NCBI RefSeq assembly: GCF_965118635.1
Contig: NZ_CBCPHV010000006.1
Coordinates: forward strand, 190,844 to 254,843
DNA from: Empedobacter brevis_A
GTDB lineage: Bacteria; Bacteroidota; Bacteroidia; Flavobacteriales; Weeksellaceae
Direction of reading: 5' to 3'
DNA length: 64,000 nt
Part shown: positions 8,093 through 16,151 of the stretch, piece after piece
Numbering within the stretch: the first letter of the stretch is position 1
Layout: every line of letters begins with the position of its first letter
Position numbers and translations under genes: made by a program
The notes under the pieces: model-generated
Database searches by the model: none
Told to the model about the DNA's origin: nothing
The model's input: the letters and a program-made list of their open reading frames with translations, nothing else

Positions 8093-8434
8093 TTAGTCAC
8101 CTATCATTCCTCCAACTAAAGAGTTAACAACTGCTAAGACAATACCGAACAATAGTGCGTACCAAAATCCATCAACATGGAAGCTATCTCCCATGATTGC
8201 ACTTGCTAATAAAATAATAATAGCTGTAATCACGAAAGAAAATAATCCTAATGTTAAAATTGTTACAGGTAAACTAATAAAGTTTAAAACTGGTTTTACA
8301 ATAGCATTTAAAAGACCGATAACAATTGCAACGATAATTGCAGAACCATATCCTTTTACAGATACTCCTGGTAAAATATTAGCAAGCCCGAAAACAACTA
8401 AAGCTGATACCAAAAGATTAATAATAAAGCCCAT
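8093..8434 (-). CDS. Phage holin family 4 / YvlD-like small membrane protein
   Basis: 113 residues with four predicted transmembrane helices (about 3-24, 30-52, 57-80, 88-108) and glycine-rich turns. The pattern GFIINLLVSALVVFGLANIL followed by AIIVAIVIGLLNAIVKPVLN is typical of the family named after phage holin 4 superfamily IV (YvlD-type). Members are inner-membrane proteins of unknown function, widespread as chromosomal single genes; a role in lysis is not implied. Next to it on the same strand, upstream, nothing is co-transcribed. No clear TAnnTTTG element precedes it. Confidence 0.85.
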   Translation of the reverse strand: MGFIINLLVSALVVFGLANILPGVSVKGYGSAIIVAIVIGLLNAIVKPVLNFISLPVTILTLGLFSFVITAIIILLASAIMGDSFHVDGFWYALLFGIVLAVVNSLVGGMIGD

Positions 8435-8504
8435 AATTTTTTATTTTTAGATTAATATTTCCTATTAAAATCAAAAGCTTTGCCAAATTGTTAAAAAAAT
8501 TAAT

Positions 8505-8541
8505 AAAAATAAAAAAAGCTCAAAATATTTTTTGAGCTTTC
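8505..8541 (-). terminator. Terminator of glyS
   Basis: Stem AAAGCTCAAAA (8515-8525) with TTTTGAGCTTT (8530-8540), followed on the minus strand by a T-rich tract. Confidence 0.8.
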
Positions 8542-8568
8542 GTATTATTATATCGAAAAATTATTATT

Positions 8569-10104
8569 TTATAATTGTTCAAATAGATATTTCATGTTTA
8601 CTTCTTTATCGATAATTTGTGCCAATTCATCAATGTTAACACGTTTTTGTTCCATTGTATCACGGTAACGTAAAGTAACAGAATTATCGTTTAATGAATC
8701 GTGATCAACAGTGATACAGAAAGGAGTTCCAATTGCATCCATGCGACGATAACGTTTTCCAATAGAATCTTTTTCTTCGTAAGTTACATTGTAGTCTAAA
8801 CGTAATTTTTTTACAATTTTTTCTGCAAATTCTGGTAAACCATCTTTCTTAACCAATGGTAAAATAGCTGCTTTAATTGGTGCTAATGCAGCTGGTAAAG
8901 CTAAAACAACACGTTCAGATCCATCTTCTAAAACTTCTTCTTTTAATGAATTTGAGAAAACAGCCAAGAACATACGATCTAAACCTACAGAAGTTTCTAC
9001 AACGTAAGGTGTGTATGATTCATTTGTTTCGTTGTCGAAATATTGTATTTTTTTACCTGAATGTTTTTCGTGTGCTTTCAAATCGAAATCTGTACGAGAA
9101 TGAATTCCTTCCAATTCTTTGAATCCGAATGGGAATTTAAACTCAATATCAGCAGCAGCATTTGCATAGTGCGCTAATTTTTCGTGATCATGAAAACGAT
9201 AATTATCATTACCTAAACCTAAAGTTTGGTGCCAACGTAAACGTGTTTCTTTCCATTTTTCGTACCATTCTAATTCAGTTCCTGGTTTTACAAAAAATTG
9301 CATTTCCATTTGTTCGAACTCGCGTTGACGGAAAATAAATTGACGTGCTACAATTTCATTACGAAAAGCTTTACCAATTTGAGCAATTCCGAAAGGTAAT
9401 TTCATACGTCCAGATTTTTGTACATTCAAGTAATTTAAGAAAATACCTTGAGCTGTTTCTGGGCGCAAATATAAATCCATTGCTTGATCTGCAGTTGCTC
9501 CTAATTTTGTTCCGAACATCAAGTTGAATTGACGAACTTCTGTCCAATTTTTAGAACCAGTTACAGGATCTGCGATTTCTAATTCTTCAATTAAAGCCTT
9601 TACATCGTCTAAATCTTCGTTTTCCAAAGATTTTCCCATTCGTCCTAAAATCGTATTGATTTGGTTTTGATATTCAACGACACGAGGATTTGTTGCAATA
9701 AATTGATCTTTATCAAAAGCTTCACCGAAACGTTTTGCAGCTTTCGCAACTTCTTTTTCAATTTTACCTTCAATTTTAGCACAATGATCTTCAATTAAAA
9801 CATCGGCGCGGTAACGTTTTTTAGAATCTTTATTATCAATTAAAGGATCATTAAACGCATCAACGTGGCCTGAAGCTTTCCAAGTAGTAGGGTGCATAAA
9901 AATAGCAGAATCAATGCCGACAATGTTTTCGTGCATTTGTACCATTGCTTTCCACCAATATTGTTTGATGTTGTTTTTTAGCTCAGCTCCGTTTTGACCA
10001 TAATCGTAAACGGCTGATAATCCATCATAAATCTCACTTGATTGAAAGATGAAACCATATTCTTTCGCATGAGAAACTACTTTCTTGAAAATATCTTCTG
10101 ACAT
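8569..10104 (-). CDS. glyS: Glycine--tRNA ligase, homodimeric type
   Basis: 511 residues, the size of the alpha2 (eukaryote/archaeal-like) glycyl-tRNA synthetase. It charges tRNA-Gly in the cytosol. Class II motifs are seen: the N-terminal MHPTTWKASGHVDAFNDP segment near residue 65, motif 2 (QIGKAFRNEI near 242, RQREFEQME near 259) and motif 3 (SVGLDRMFLA near 376). A C-terminal anticodon-binding domain (VLALPAALAPIKAAILPLVK onward, about 400-505) follows. The gene is monocistronic, with a perfect -7 element at 10134-10141 and its own terminator. Confidence 0.97.
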   Translation of the reverse strand: MSEDIFKKVVSHAKEYGFIFQSSEIYDGLSAVYDYGQNGAELKNNIKQYWWKAMVQMHENIVGIDSAIFMHPTTWKASGHVDAFNDPLIDNKDSKKRYRADVLIEDHCAKIEGKIEKEVAKAAKRFGEAFDKDQFIATNPRVVEYQNQINTILGRMGKSLENEDLDDVKALIEELEIADPVTGSKNWTEVRQFNLMFGTKLGATADQAMDLYLRPETAQGIFLNYLNVQKSGRMKLPFGIAQIGKAFRNEIVARQFIFRQREFEQMEMQFFVKPGTELEWYEKWKETRLRWHQTLGLGNDNYRFHDHEKLAHYANAAADIEFKFPFGFKELEGIHSRTDFDLKAHEKHSGKKIQYFDNETNESYTPYVVETSVGLDRMFLAVFSNSLKEEVLEDGSERVVLALPAALAPIKAAILPLVKKDGLPEFAEKIVKKLRLDYNVTYEEKDSIGKRYRRMDAIGTPFCITVDHDSLNDNSVTLRYRDTMEQKRVNIDELAQIIDKEVNMKYLFEQL

Positions 10105-10133
10105 AATTAATTGTGTGTTCTTTAATTTAAATA

Positions 10134-10141
10134 CAAATTTA
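10134..10141 (-). promoter_or_regulatory. -7 promoter element of glyS
   Basis: The minus strand reads TAAATTTG, an exact TAnnTTTG match 29 bases upstream of the ATG at 10104. Confidence 0.6.
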
Positions 10142-10332
10142 ATGATTATTGAGGTATATTTTGATAAAATCTTACAGCTTTAATCACTAATTCTATTTTC
10201 TGAGAAGATTATTAGAGAAATGATGGATTTTATTACTTTATTTTAATTACAACCAAAAAAATAACTGAAAATTCTATAAAGAAATAGTAAAATGATATAA
10301 ATTTTCTCTTCGGTTTGTTTTGAATTTTTGTT

Positions 10333-10340
10333 TATTTTTG
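10333..10340 (+). promoter_or_regulatory. -7 promoter element of the copper operon
   Basis: TATTTTTG matches TAnnTTTG and ends six bases before the ATG at 10347, predicting an almost leaderless mRNA. The closest TTG upstream (10315-10317) is nearer than usual. Confidence 0.5.
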
Positions 10341-10346
10341 TCCAAT

Positions 10347-10787
10347 ATGAAAATGCAACAGTACATAAAGTATGTTTTGTCGCTAGTTTTGATTTTTTCG
10401 AATCTTAGCTACGCATTTTCTATGCATTTATGTCAAGGAGTTGTAGAGCAAGTAAAATTGAATCATTTGGATAATAATTCTCATGAAACAGAAACTTCTA
10501 AATCTTGTTGTGCTGCTAAAAAAAAATCATCTCATTGCGAAAAAAGTAAAAAGAAAGATGATTGTTGCAAGGATATTTCATCTTCAGACAAAGTTGTAGA
10601 AAAGCAAATTGTCAAAATTCAGAAACTTATACCAATTACTTTTTTGGCTTCTGAAATTCTTAAAATAGGAATTCCAATTTTGAATGATGAGATAAATAAC
10701 CAATTCAATCTTCTTGATTTTTATGTCGCATCAAATGCACCTCCAAATTATATACTCAATTCTCAATTAACATTTTACGAAGGTTAA
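10347..10787 (+). CDS. HYC_CC_PP family protein, probable copper-related secreted protein
   Basis: 146 residues from the ATG at 10347. An in-frame TTG at 10320 lies upstream of the -7 element and is unlikely to be used. A signal peptide (to about residue 25) is followed by the three marks that name the family: an H-x-C near MHLCQG (HLC here), a CC pair in KSCCAAKK with a second CC in DDCCKD, and a PP near the C-terminus (APPNYI). The cysteine/lysine-rich centre suggests metal binding in the periplasm. It leads an apparent operon with a TonB receptor and an HMA-domain protein, so a role in copper uptake or handling is inferred. Confidence 0.8.
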   Translation: MKMQQYIKYVLSLVLIFSNLSYAFSMHLCQGVVEQVKLNHLDNNSHETETSKSCCAAKKKSSHCEKSKKKDDCCKDISSSDKVVEKQIVKIQKLIPITFLASEILKIGIPILNDEINNQFNLLDFYVASNAPPNYILNSQLTFYEG

Positions 10788-10800
10788 TAATCGTTTATTT

Positions 10801-10823
10801 TTTCTGATTAATTCAATCAGAAA
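10801..10823 (+). other. Intra-operon hairpin without T-run
   Basis: TTTCTGATT (10801-10809) and AATCAGAAA (10815-10823) form a perfect 9-bp stem with a 5-nt loop in the 130-bp gap between the HYC_CC_PP gene and the TonB receptor gene. No T tract follows, so it is more likely an mRNA processing or stability element than a terminator. Confidence 0.4.
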
Positions 10824-10917
10824 GCAATACGTTATTATTAAAATATTAATGTATTTGATGAAATTATACTCAACAAGTACGCAATAATAAATGGGCATTA
10901 AGCCTCAAATCGTAAAA

Positions 10918-13164
10918 ATGAAAAAAATATTCACTTCAGTTTTTATACTGAGTGCAGTGCTAACTTACGCACAATCTACTTTAAAAGGGAAAATTACGGA
11001 TCAAAATAAACAACCAATCGTTGGAGCAGAAGTGTTTTTGGAAAACACAGATCATTCTGTTATAACGGATGAAAATGGAAATTTTGAAATAGAAAATTAT
11101 CAACCAACGTCGGTTTTAGGCGTTTTTTATGAGAATGAAACAACTACTTTTAAGGAATTAAAAGATGAATTTCAGAATATAACTATCAATGTAAAGGATC
11201 ATTTCGGAGATACAAGTTTGAAAGAAGTTGTTGTGAAGGATAGAAGTAGTTCGCTAAAAAAATCGAAGTTTGCAACAAATATGACGACAATGTCTGGAAA
11301 AGAATTGTTGAAAGCTGCTTGTTGTAATTTAGCTGAATCTTTTGAGACAAATCCTTCTATTGATGTTAATTTTTCGGATGCTGTAACTGGGAATAAGCAA
11401 ATAAAAATGTTAGGTTTAACATCGCCTTATATTTTGATAGCTGAAGAAAATATTCCGAATGTTCGTGGTGCTTCGCAAGCTTTCGGACTTAGTTTTACGC
11501 CAGGAACTTGGGTAGAAAGTATTCAAGTGACGAAAGGTGCAGGAACTGTAATTAATGGTTATGAAAGTATTTCAGGGCAAATTAATACTGAATTAATAAA
11601 ACCTTCGAATGATATTCCATTATTTGTAAATCTTTATGGTTCGACAGATTCTCGTTTCGAAGGAAATGTACATTTGAATAAAAAATTGAATGATAAATGG
11701 AGTTCTTCACTTTTTATTCATGGAAATGCGCGTGTTGCTAAAAATGATATGAACGATGATGGATTTTTGGATAATCCACTTGGACATCAGGTAAATGTGA
11801 TGAATCGTTGGCAATATCAAAACTTAGAAAAAGGTTGGGTTGGATTTTTATCTGCTCGATATTTGAATGATCGTAAACAAGGAGGACAAGTAGATTTTGA
11901 TCGACATAGAGATAAGTTGACAACAAATTATTGGGGATCAGAAATCAATACGAATCGTGTAGATCTTTCGTCAAAAGTTGGATATGTTTTTCCAGAAATG
12001 CCTTTTCAGAGCATGGGATTGCAAACAGCATTCAGCTATCACAAACAAAATTCTTATTTCGGATTGAATCAATATAATATTGAACAACAAAGTTTTTATG
12101 CAAATTATATTTTTAGTTCTATTATCAGTAATACCAAAAATAAATTTTCTACAGGATCGAGTTTTACATACGATAAATTTAAGGAATTTGTAGTGCTTCC
12201 TACAAATGAAAATCATAATCGAATAGATAATTCTGCTGGTGCTTTTTTTGAATATACTTATGATAATATGAAGAATTTCAATATGATTGCAGGACTTCGT
12301 GGGGATTATCATAATCGAATGGGATTTTTCTTAACACCACGTTTGCATGCGCGTTATACTCCGATAAAAGGAACAACGGTAAAAGCATCGGTTGGTAGAG
12401 GAAAACGAATCAATAATGTATTTGCGGAAAATCAGAACTTATTTGCATCCTCAAGACAATTTAATATTATTGGAAATGGAGGAAAAATATATGGTTTAGA
12501 TCCAGAAATTGCATGGAATTATGGATTTAGTGTTACACAGGAATTCAAATTATTTGGAAAGAATGCAGATGTTACAGCAGATTTTTATCGAACAGATTTT
12601 CAAAATCAAATCGTAACAGATATAGATTATTCAGCTCGTCAAGTAAGATTTTATAATTTAGAAGGTGATTCGTATGCAAATTCATTCCAACTCGATTTTA
12701 ATTATAATCCATTTACAACTTTCAAAATTAGAGCATCATATAAATATTATGATATCGCAACTGATTATGAAAAAGGAAAACTAGAGCGTCCATTACAAGC
12801 GAAACATCGTTTTTTTACAAATCTTGAATATGAAACGCGCGAACATAATGGGAAAAATTGGCGTTTTGATGTAACTTATAATTGGATCGGAAAACAACGT
12901 TTACCAAATACATCAGATAATTTACCAGAAAATCAATTAAGTGATTATTCGAATCCTTTTGGAACAGTTAATTTTCAAATTACATGTATTTTTTCAAAAC
13001 GTTTTGAAGTTTATGTTGGAGGAGAAAATGTCACAAATTATCAACAACATCGTGTAATTTTAGGAGCAGATAATCCATTTGGTTCTAATTTCGATAGTTC
13101 GATTGTTTATGCACCAATTTTTGGGCAGATGTATTATGCAGGATTAAGATTTAGTTTAAAATAA
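10918..13164 (+). CDS. TonB-dependent outer-membrane receptor, probably for a metal such as copper
   Basis: 748 residues from the ATG at 10918, chosen over an in-frame ATG at 10891 because it opens with the signal peptide MKKIFTSVFILSAVLTYAQ. Residues about 22-105 form a carboxypeptidase-regulatory-like domain (GKITDQNKQPIVGAEVFLEN). A plug follows (about 110-240; GTWVESIQVTKGAGTVINGYESISGQI) and then a 22-strand-type barrel ending in the aromatic C-terminus GLRFSLK. A CC pair in the plug (KAACCNLAESFETNPS) is a potential metal ligand. The gene lies between a cysteine-rich HYC_CC_PP protein and an HMA protein, which is why a copper-type substrate is inferred. No SusD partner is present. Confidence 0.9.
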   Translation: MKKIFTSVFILSAVLTYAQSTLKGKITDQNKQPIVGAEVFLENTDHSVITDENGNFEIENYQPTSVLGVFYENETTTFKELKDEFQNITINVKDHFGDTSLKEVVVKDRSSSLKKSKFATNMTTMSGKELLKAACCNLAESFETNPSIDVNFSDAVTGNKQIKMLGLTSPYILIAEENIPNVRGASQAFGLSFTPGTWVESIQVTKGAGTVINGYESISGQINTELIKPSNDIPLFVNLYGSTDSRFEGNVHLNKKLNDKWSSSLFIHGNARVAKNDMNDDGFLDNPLGHQVNVMNRWQYQNLEKGWVGFLSARYLNDRKQGGQVDFDRHRDKLTTNYWGSEINTNRVDLSSKVGYVFPEMPFQSMGLQTAFSYHKQNSYFGLNQYNIEQQSFYANYIFSSIISNTKNKFSTGSSFTYDKFKEFVVLPTNENHNRIDNSAGAFFEYTYDNMKNFNMIAGLRGDYHNRMGFFLTPRLHARYTPIKGTTVKASVGRGKRINNVFAENQNLFASSRQFNIIGNGGKIYGLDPEIAWNYGFSVTQEFKLFGKNADVTADFYRTDFQNQIVTDIDYSARQVRFYNLEGDSYANSFQLDFNYNPFTTFKIRASYKYYDIATDYEKGKLERPLQAKHRFFTNLEYETREHNGKNWRFDVTYNWIGKQRLPNTSDNLPENQLSDYSNPFGTVNFQITCIFSKRFEVYVGGENVTNYQQHRVILGADNPFGSNFDSSIVYAPIFGQMYYAGLRFSLK

Positions 13165-13188
13165 AAAAAACATAAAAATAAATATACA

Positions 13189-13590
13189 ATGAAAAAATTA
13201 TTAGCTTTTGCTTTTGTTACAATTATAGGAATTAGTGCACAAGCACAAAATAAAAATGCAAAACACGATTTGCATGTAAAAGGAAATTGTGAGCAATGTA
13301 AAGAACGTATTGAGAAAGCAGCTTATGGTGTAAAAGGAGTGAAAATGGCAACTTGGGATGCAGATTTTCAAAATTTACATATTGTTTTGAACGAAACAAA
13401 AAATAAGGTTGATGCTGTAGAAGATGCTGTAATCGCAGTAGGACACGATACAAATGCAAAACGTGCAGATGATAAAGTTTACGAAAATTTACATTCTTGC
13501 TGTTTGTATGATCGTGATGAAACGGAAGGAGAAAATGCTACAGAAACATCTCAGAAGAAAGAAGAAGATCATACGAATCATCATCATTAA
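13189..13590 (+). CDS. Secreted heavy-metal-associated (HMA) domain protein
   Basis: 133 residues with a signal peptide (MKKLLAFAFVTIIGISAQAQ). An HMA fold follows (about 26-98) with the metal motif GNCEQCKERIE, a CxxC that in this family binds Cu(I) or Zn(II). A second CC pair (LHSCCLYDR) and a histidine-rich tail (HTNHHH) add likely metal sites. Start is 24 bases after the TonB receptor stop, so the two are co-transcribed. It probably passes or buffers copper in the periplasm after import or before efflux; direction is not shown by sequence. A strong terminator follows. Confidence 0.85.
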   Translation: MKKLLAFAFVTIIGISAQAQNKNAKHDLHVKGNCEQCKERIEKAAYGVKGVKMATWDADFQNLHIVLNETKNKVDAVEDAVIAVGHDTNAKRADDKVYENLHSCCLYDRDETEGENATETSQKKEEDHTNHHH

Positions 13591-13612
13591 TATTTAATTT
13601 AATATACAAATC

Positions 13613-13642
13613 AAAAGCAACTATTTTTAGTTGCTTTTTTTT
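13613..13642 (+). terminator. Terminator of the copper operon
   Basis: Stem AAAAGCAACTA (13613-13623) with TAGTTGCTTTT (13628-13638), followed by T. Confidence 0.85.
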
Positions 13643-13706
13643 GTTTTTAAGTATTTATTTAATCCATAAATGTTTTTATTTTAACATTTAGTTAACATTA
13701 ACATTT

Positions 13707-13714
13707 TACTTTTG
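13707..13714 (+). promoter_or_regulatory. -7 promoter element of the MnmA-C-like gene
   Basis: TACTTTTG matches TAnnTTTG exactly, 43 bases upstream of the GTG start at 13757. Confidence 0.55.
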
Positions 13715-13756
13715 TCTTCCTTACTTTTTTAATAGAATAACAAATTAAATTAAAAA

Positions 13757-14281
13757 GTGAAAACTGGACAAATTGTAGAAATTCCGCAAGAATCCTCTAT
13801 TTATAAAAAAGAGATTCCAACTTTTGATTCCAAAGAAGAAGAGCTTTTTTGGAAAGTTAAGCAAAGAGAATATTCTTTGTTTGAAGGTTTTATTGTAGGA
13901 GAACACAAAGGAGTTGAACAATTTGAAATTGGACAACGAAAAGGTTTGAATATAAGTGGTAAGAAACTTCCAGTTTATGTTATAGGAATTGATGAGGTAG
14001 AAAATAGGGTTTTTGTAGGCCAAGGAAAAAATCATCTAGGACTTTTTGCTGATGTATTACATTTTACTGAAAAAAATATAAACTGGTTGAATAAACCTAT
14101 TGAAGATATTGTAATTGAAGTTCAAGTTTTTTCTTCTCAACTTGAAAATGAAATAACTGCAAAATTTTATCAATTTAAGGATAATTACTTTTTAGAATTT
14201 AACACACAAATTCCATTAATCATTAAAAATTACACAATAGGACTTTCTTATGAAAATGAGAATGTTTTGATATTAAAATAA
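13757..14281 (+). CDS. Stand-alone C-terminal domain of MnmA (tRNA 2-thiouridylase-like)
   Basis: 174 residues. It matches only the C-terminal third of flavobacterial MnmA: GQIVEIPQESSIY, then EGFIVGEHKGVEQFEIGQRK (the conserved GQRKGL follows), VYVIGIDEVENRVFVGQGKN and a beta-barrel tail. The N-terminal PP-loop ATPase (SGGVDS) and both catalytic cysteines are absent. The frame is closed by a TAA two codons before the GTG start and there is no other Met or start candidate near the N-terminus. It has a promoter-like element upstream. It could be a decayed remnant of an mnmA copy or a separate small protein using the tRNA-acceptor-contacting barrel; no frame disruption within the domain argues against recent decay. 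Confidence 0.7.
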   Translation: MKTGQIVEIPQESSIYKKEIPTFDSKEEELFWKVKQREYSLFEGFIVGEHKGVEQFEIGQRKGLNISGKKLPVYVIGIDEVENRVFVGQGKNHLGLFADVLHFTEKNINWLNKPIEDIVIEVQVFSSQLENEITAKFYQFKDNYFLEFNTQIPLIIKNYTIGLSYENENVLILK

Positions 14282-14300
14282 ACAACTATTATTTATTAAA

Positions 14301-16085
14301 ATGAAATTAAAATTTACATTTTTATCATTTGCTTTAGCATTATTCGCACAAGCTCAAAAAGCTCCGGCGTATTACTCAAGCATTAATTTTACCAAAACTA
14401 AAAACGAATTGAAAAATGACGTAGCAAAATTGATTAGCGATACGCATAAACAAAACGTTTCTTATTCAGCAGGTTTAGCAAATTTATTCAAAACGAGTGA
14501 TGCTGATCCAGAAAATCCATCTAATTTATTACTTATTTATGGTTCTCAAAGTTCAGGAACACATCAAAGAAGTCGTGCGCATTCAGGATCTTGGAACAGA
14601 GAGCATGTTTTTGCAAAATCGAAAGGAACTCCAAATTTAGGAACTGATGGTCCAGGATCAGATGGGCATCATATACGTCCAGCAGATATTTCATTAAACA
14701 GCTCAAGAGGAAACTTACTTTTTGATGATGGAGTAGGGGTTATGGCAACCAAAACAAGCCGTGGAGGTTGGTATCCAGGAGAAGAATGGAAAGGAGATGT
14801 AGCAAGAATCTTGATGTATATGTATGTTCGTTACAATTCGAGAGCATTACCTCTTAATATTACTTTTGGACCTAGTACTTATTCATCAGATTTTCCTGAT
14901 ATTCTTTTAAAATGGAATGTAGAAGATCCTGTATCAGAATTTGAAAAACAAAGAAATAATGTTGTAGCAAATGTACAAGGAAATAGAAATCCATTTATTG
15001 ATAATCCTTATTTAGCAACTGTTATTTGGGGAGGACCAACTGCAAAAAATACTTGGCCAGATTCTTTTAATGGAGAAGGAGGAAGTGAAATAGATACAGA
15101 AAATCCAACTGTACCAACAGATTTAGCATCAACAAATGTTACAAGTTCTAGCGTATCTTTAACATGGACAGCATCAACAGATAATGTAGCTGTAAGTGGT
15201 TATGATATTTATGTAAATAATGTTTATAATTCTTCAGTTTTTTCTAATAATGCAACTGTATCAGGATTAGCTGCTTCTACTAAATATTCTTTTTATGTTG
15301 TAGCAAAAGATGGTGCAGGAAACAAATCAGATAATAGTCAATCGATTGAAGTTACAACAAAAGAATTTAATTCTGGCGGAGGAACAGGAGAAGGAACTTC
15401 TTGTGGCACAGAAGATTTTGAAAATATTCCTTCTACAGGTAGTACACCTCCAGCATCAGCTTACACAGATAGAACTTGGACGAGTAGAGGAATTGTATGG
15501 ACTGCAACAAATGCAAGAACAGATAAACAAATCTATATAGATGGAGATAACAATAAAGCAATTTGTATGAGAAAAGGTACATTGACTTCATCGACTATAT
15601 CAGGAGGAATAGGATCTTTATCTGTAAAAACTTATCTTCCTTTTTCGGATAAAGACGGATATTATACATTAAAAATTAATGGAGAAGTTAAAGGACAAAT
15701 CCCTTATTCTAAGAAGGCTCAAACTACAACTATAAATGATATTAATATTGAAGGAAATGTTGTGATAGAGTTAGTGGATGAAGTTTCAAATAATAGAGTT
15801 TCTTTTGATAATATATCTTGGACTTGCTACGAAAAATTAGGAACAAACGAAATCGTAAAACAAACGAATAAGTTGATTATTTCGCCTAATCCAGTAAAGA
15901 ATCATGAGTTTGTTATTAATGGTCTTGAAAATAAAGAAACAATCCAAATCTTTAATATCAATGGACAATTGGTTCAAACAATTGAAAATGTTACAAACAA
16001 TTCTAAAGTTAGATTAAATAAAGTTCCTAAAGGAGTTTATATTATAAAAACAAAAACACAATCGAGTAAAGTAATTATAAATTAA
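14301..16085 (+). CDS. Secreted endonuclease I family nuclease with FN3 and T9SS sorting domain
   Basis: 594 residues. After the signal peptide (to about residue 19) comes an endonuclease-I-type beta-beta-alpha-metal domain (about 25-250), with WNREHVFAKS near 95 and DGHHIRPADISLN near 120 providing the catalytic and metal residues. A fibronectin type III domain follows (about 270-352; SVSLTWTASTDNVAVSGYDI), then a jelly-roll-like region starting at a CGTEDFEN motif (about 365-510). A C-terminal T9SS type A signal ends the protein (SPNPVKNHEFVINGL to VIIN, about 527-594). It is expected to be an extracellular or surface-bound DNase/RNase used for nutrient nucleic acid. Bidirectional terminator downstream. 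Confidence 0.92.
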   Translation: MKLKFTFLSFALALFAQAQKAPAYYSSINFTKTKNELKNDVAKLISDTHKQNVSYSAGLANLFKTSDADPENPSNLLLIYGSQSSGTHQRSRAHSGSWNREHVFAKSKGTPNLGTDGPGSDGHHIRPADISLNSSRGNLLFDDGVGVMATKTSRGGWYPGEEWKGDVARILMYMYVRYNSRALPLNITFGPSTYSSDFPDILLKWNVEDPVSEFEKQRNNVVANVQGNRNPFIDNPYLATVIWGGPTAKNTWPDSFNGEGGSEIDTENPTVPTDLASTNVTSSSVSLTWTASTDNVAVSGYDIYVNNVYNSSVFSNNATVSGLAASTKYSFYVVAKDGAGNKSDNSQSIEVTTKEFNSGGGTGEGTSCGTEDFENIPSTGSTPPASAYTDRTWTSRGIVWTATNARTDKQIYIDGDNNKAICMRKGTLTSSTISGGIGSLSVKTYLPFSDKDGYYTLKINGEVKGQIPYSKKAQTTTINDINIEGNVVIELVDEVSNNRVSFDNISWTCYEKLGTNEIVKQTNKLIISPNPVKNHEFVINGLENKETIQIFNINGQLVQTIENVTNNSKVRLNKVPKGVYIIKTKTQSSKVIIN

Positions 16086-16102
16086 TATTTTAATTAAACA
16101 TA

Positions 16103-16135
16103 AAAAAATCCGACTCAATTGAGTCGGATTTTTTA
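16103..16135. terminator. Bidirectional terminator between the nuclease gene and dnaJ
   Basis: Fourteen-base-pair stem (arm AAAAAATCCGACTC at 16103-16116, arm GAGTCGGATTTTTT at 16121-16134), AATT loop. Confidence 0.9.
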
Positions 16136-16151
16136 TTTATATGATTTTCAA

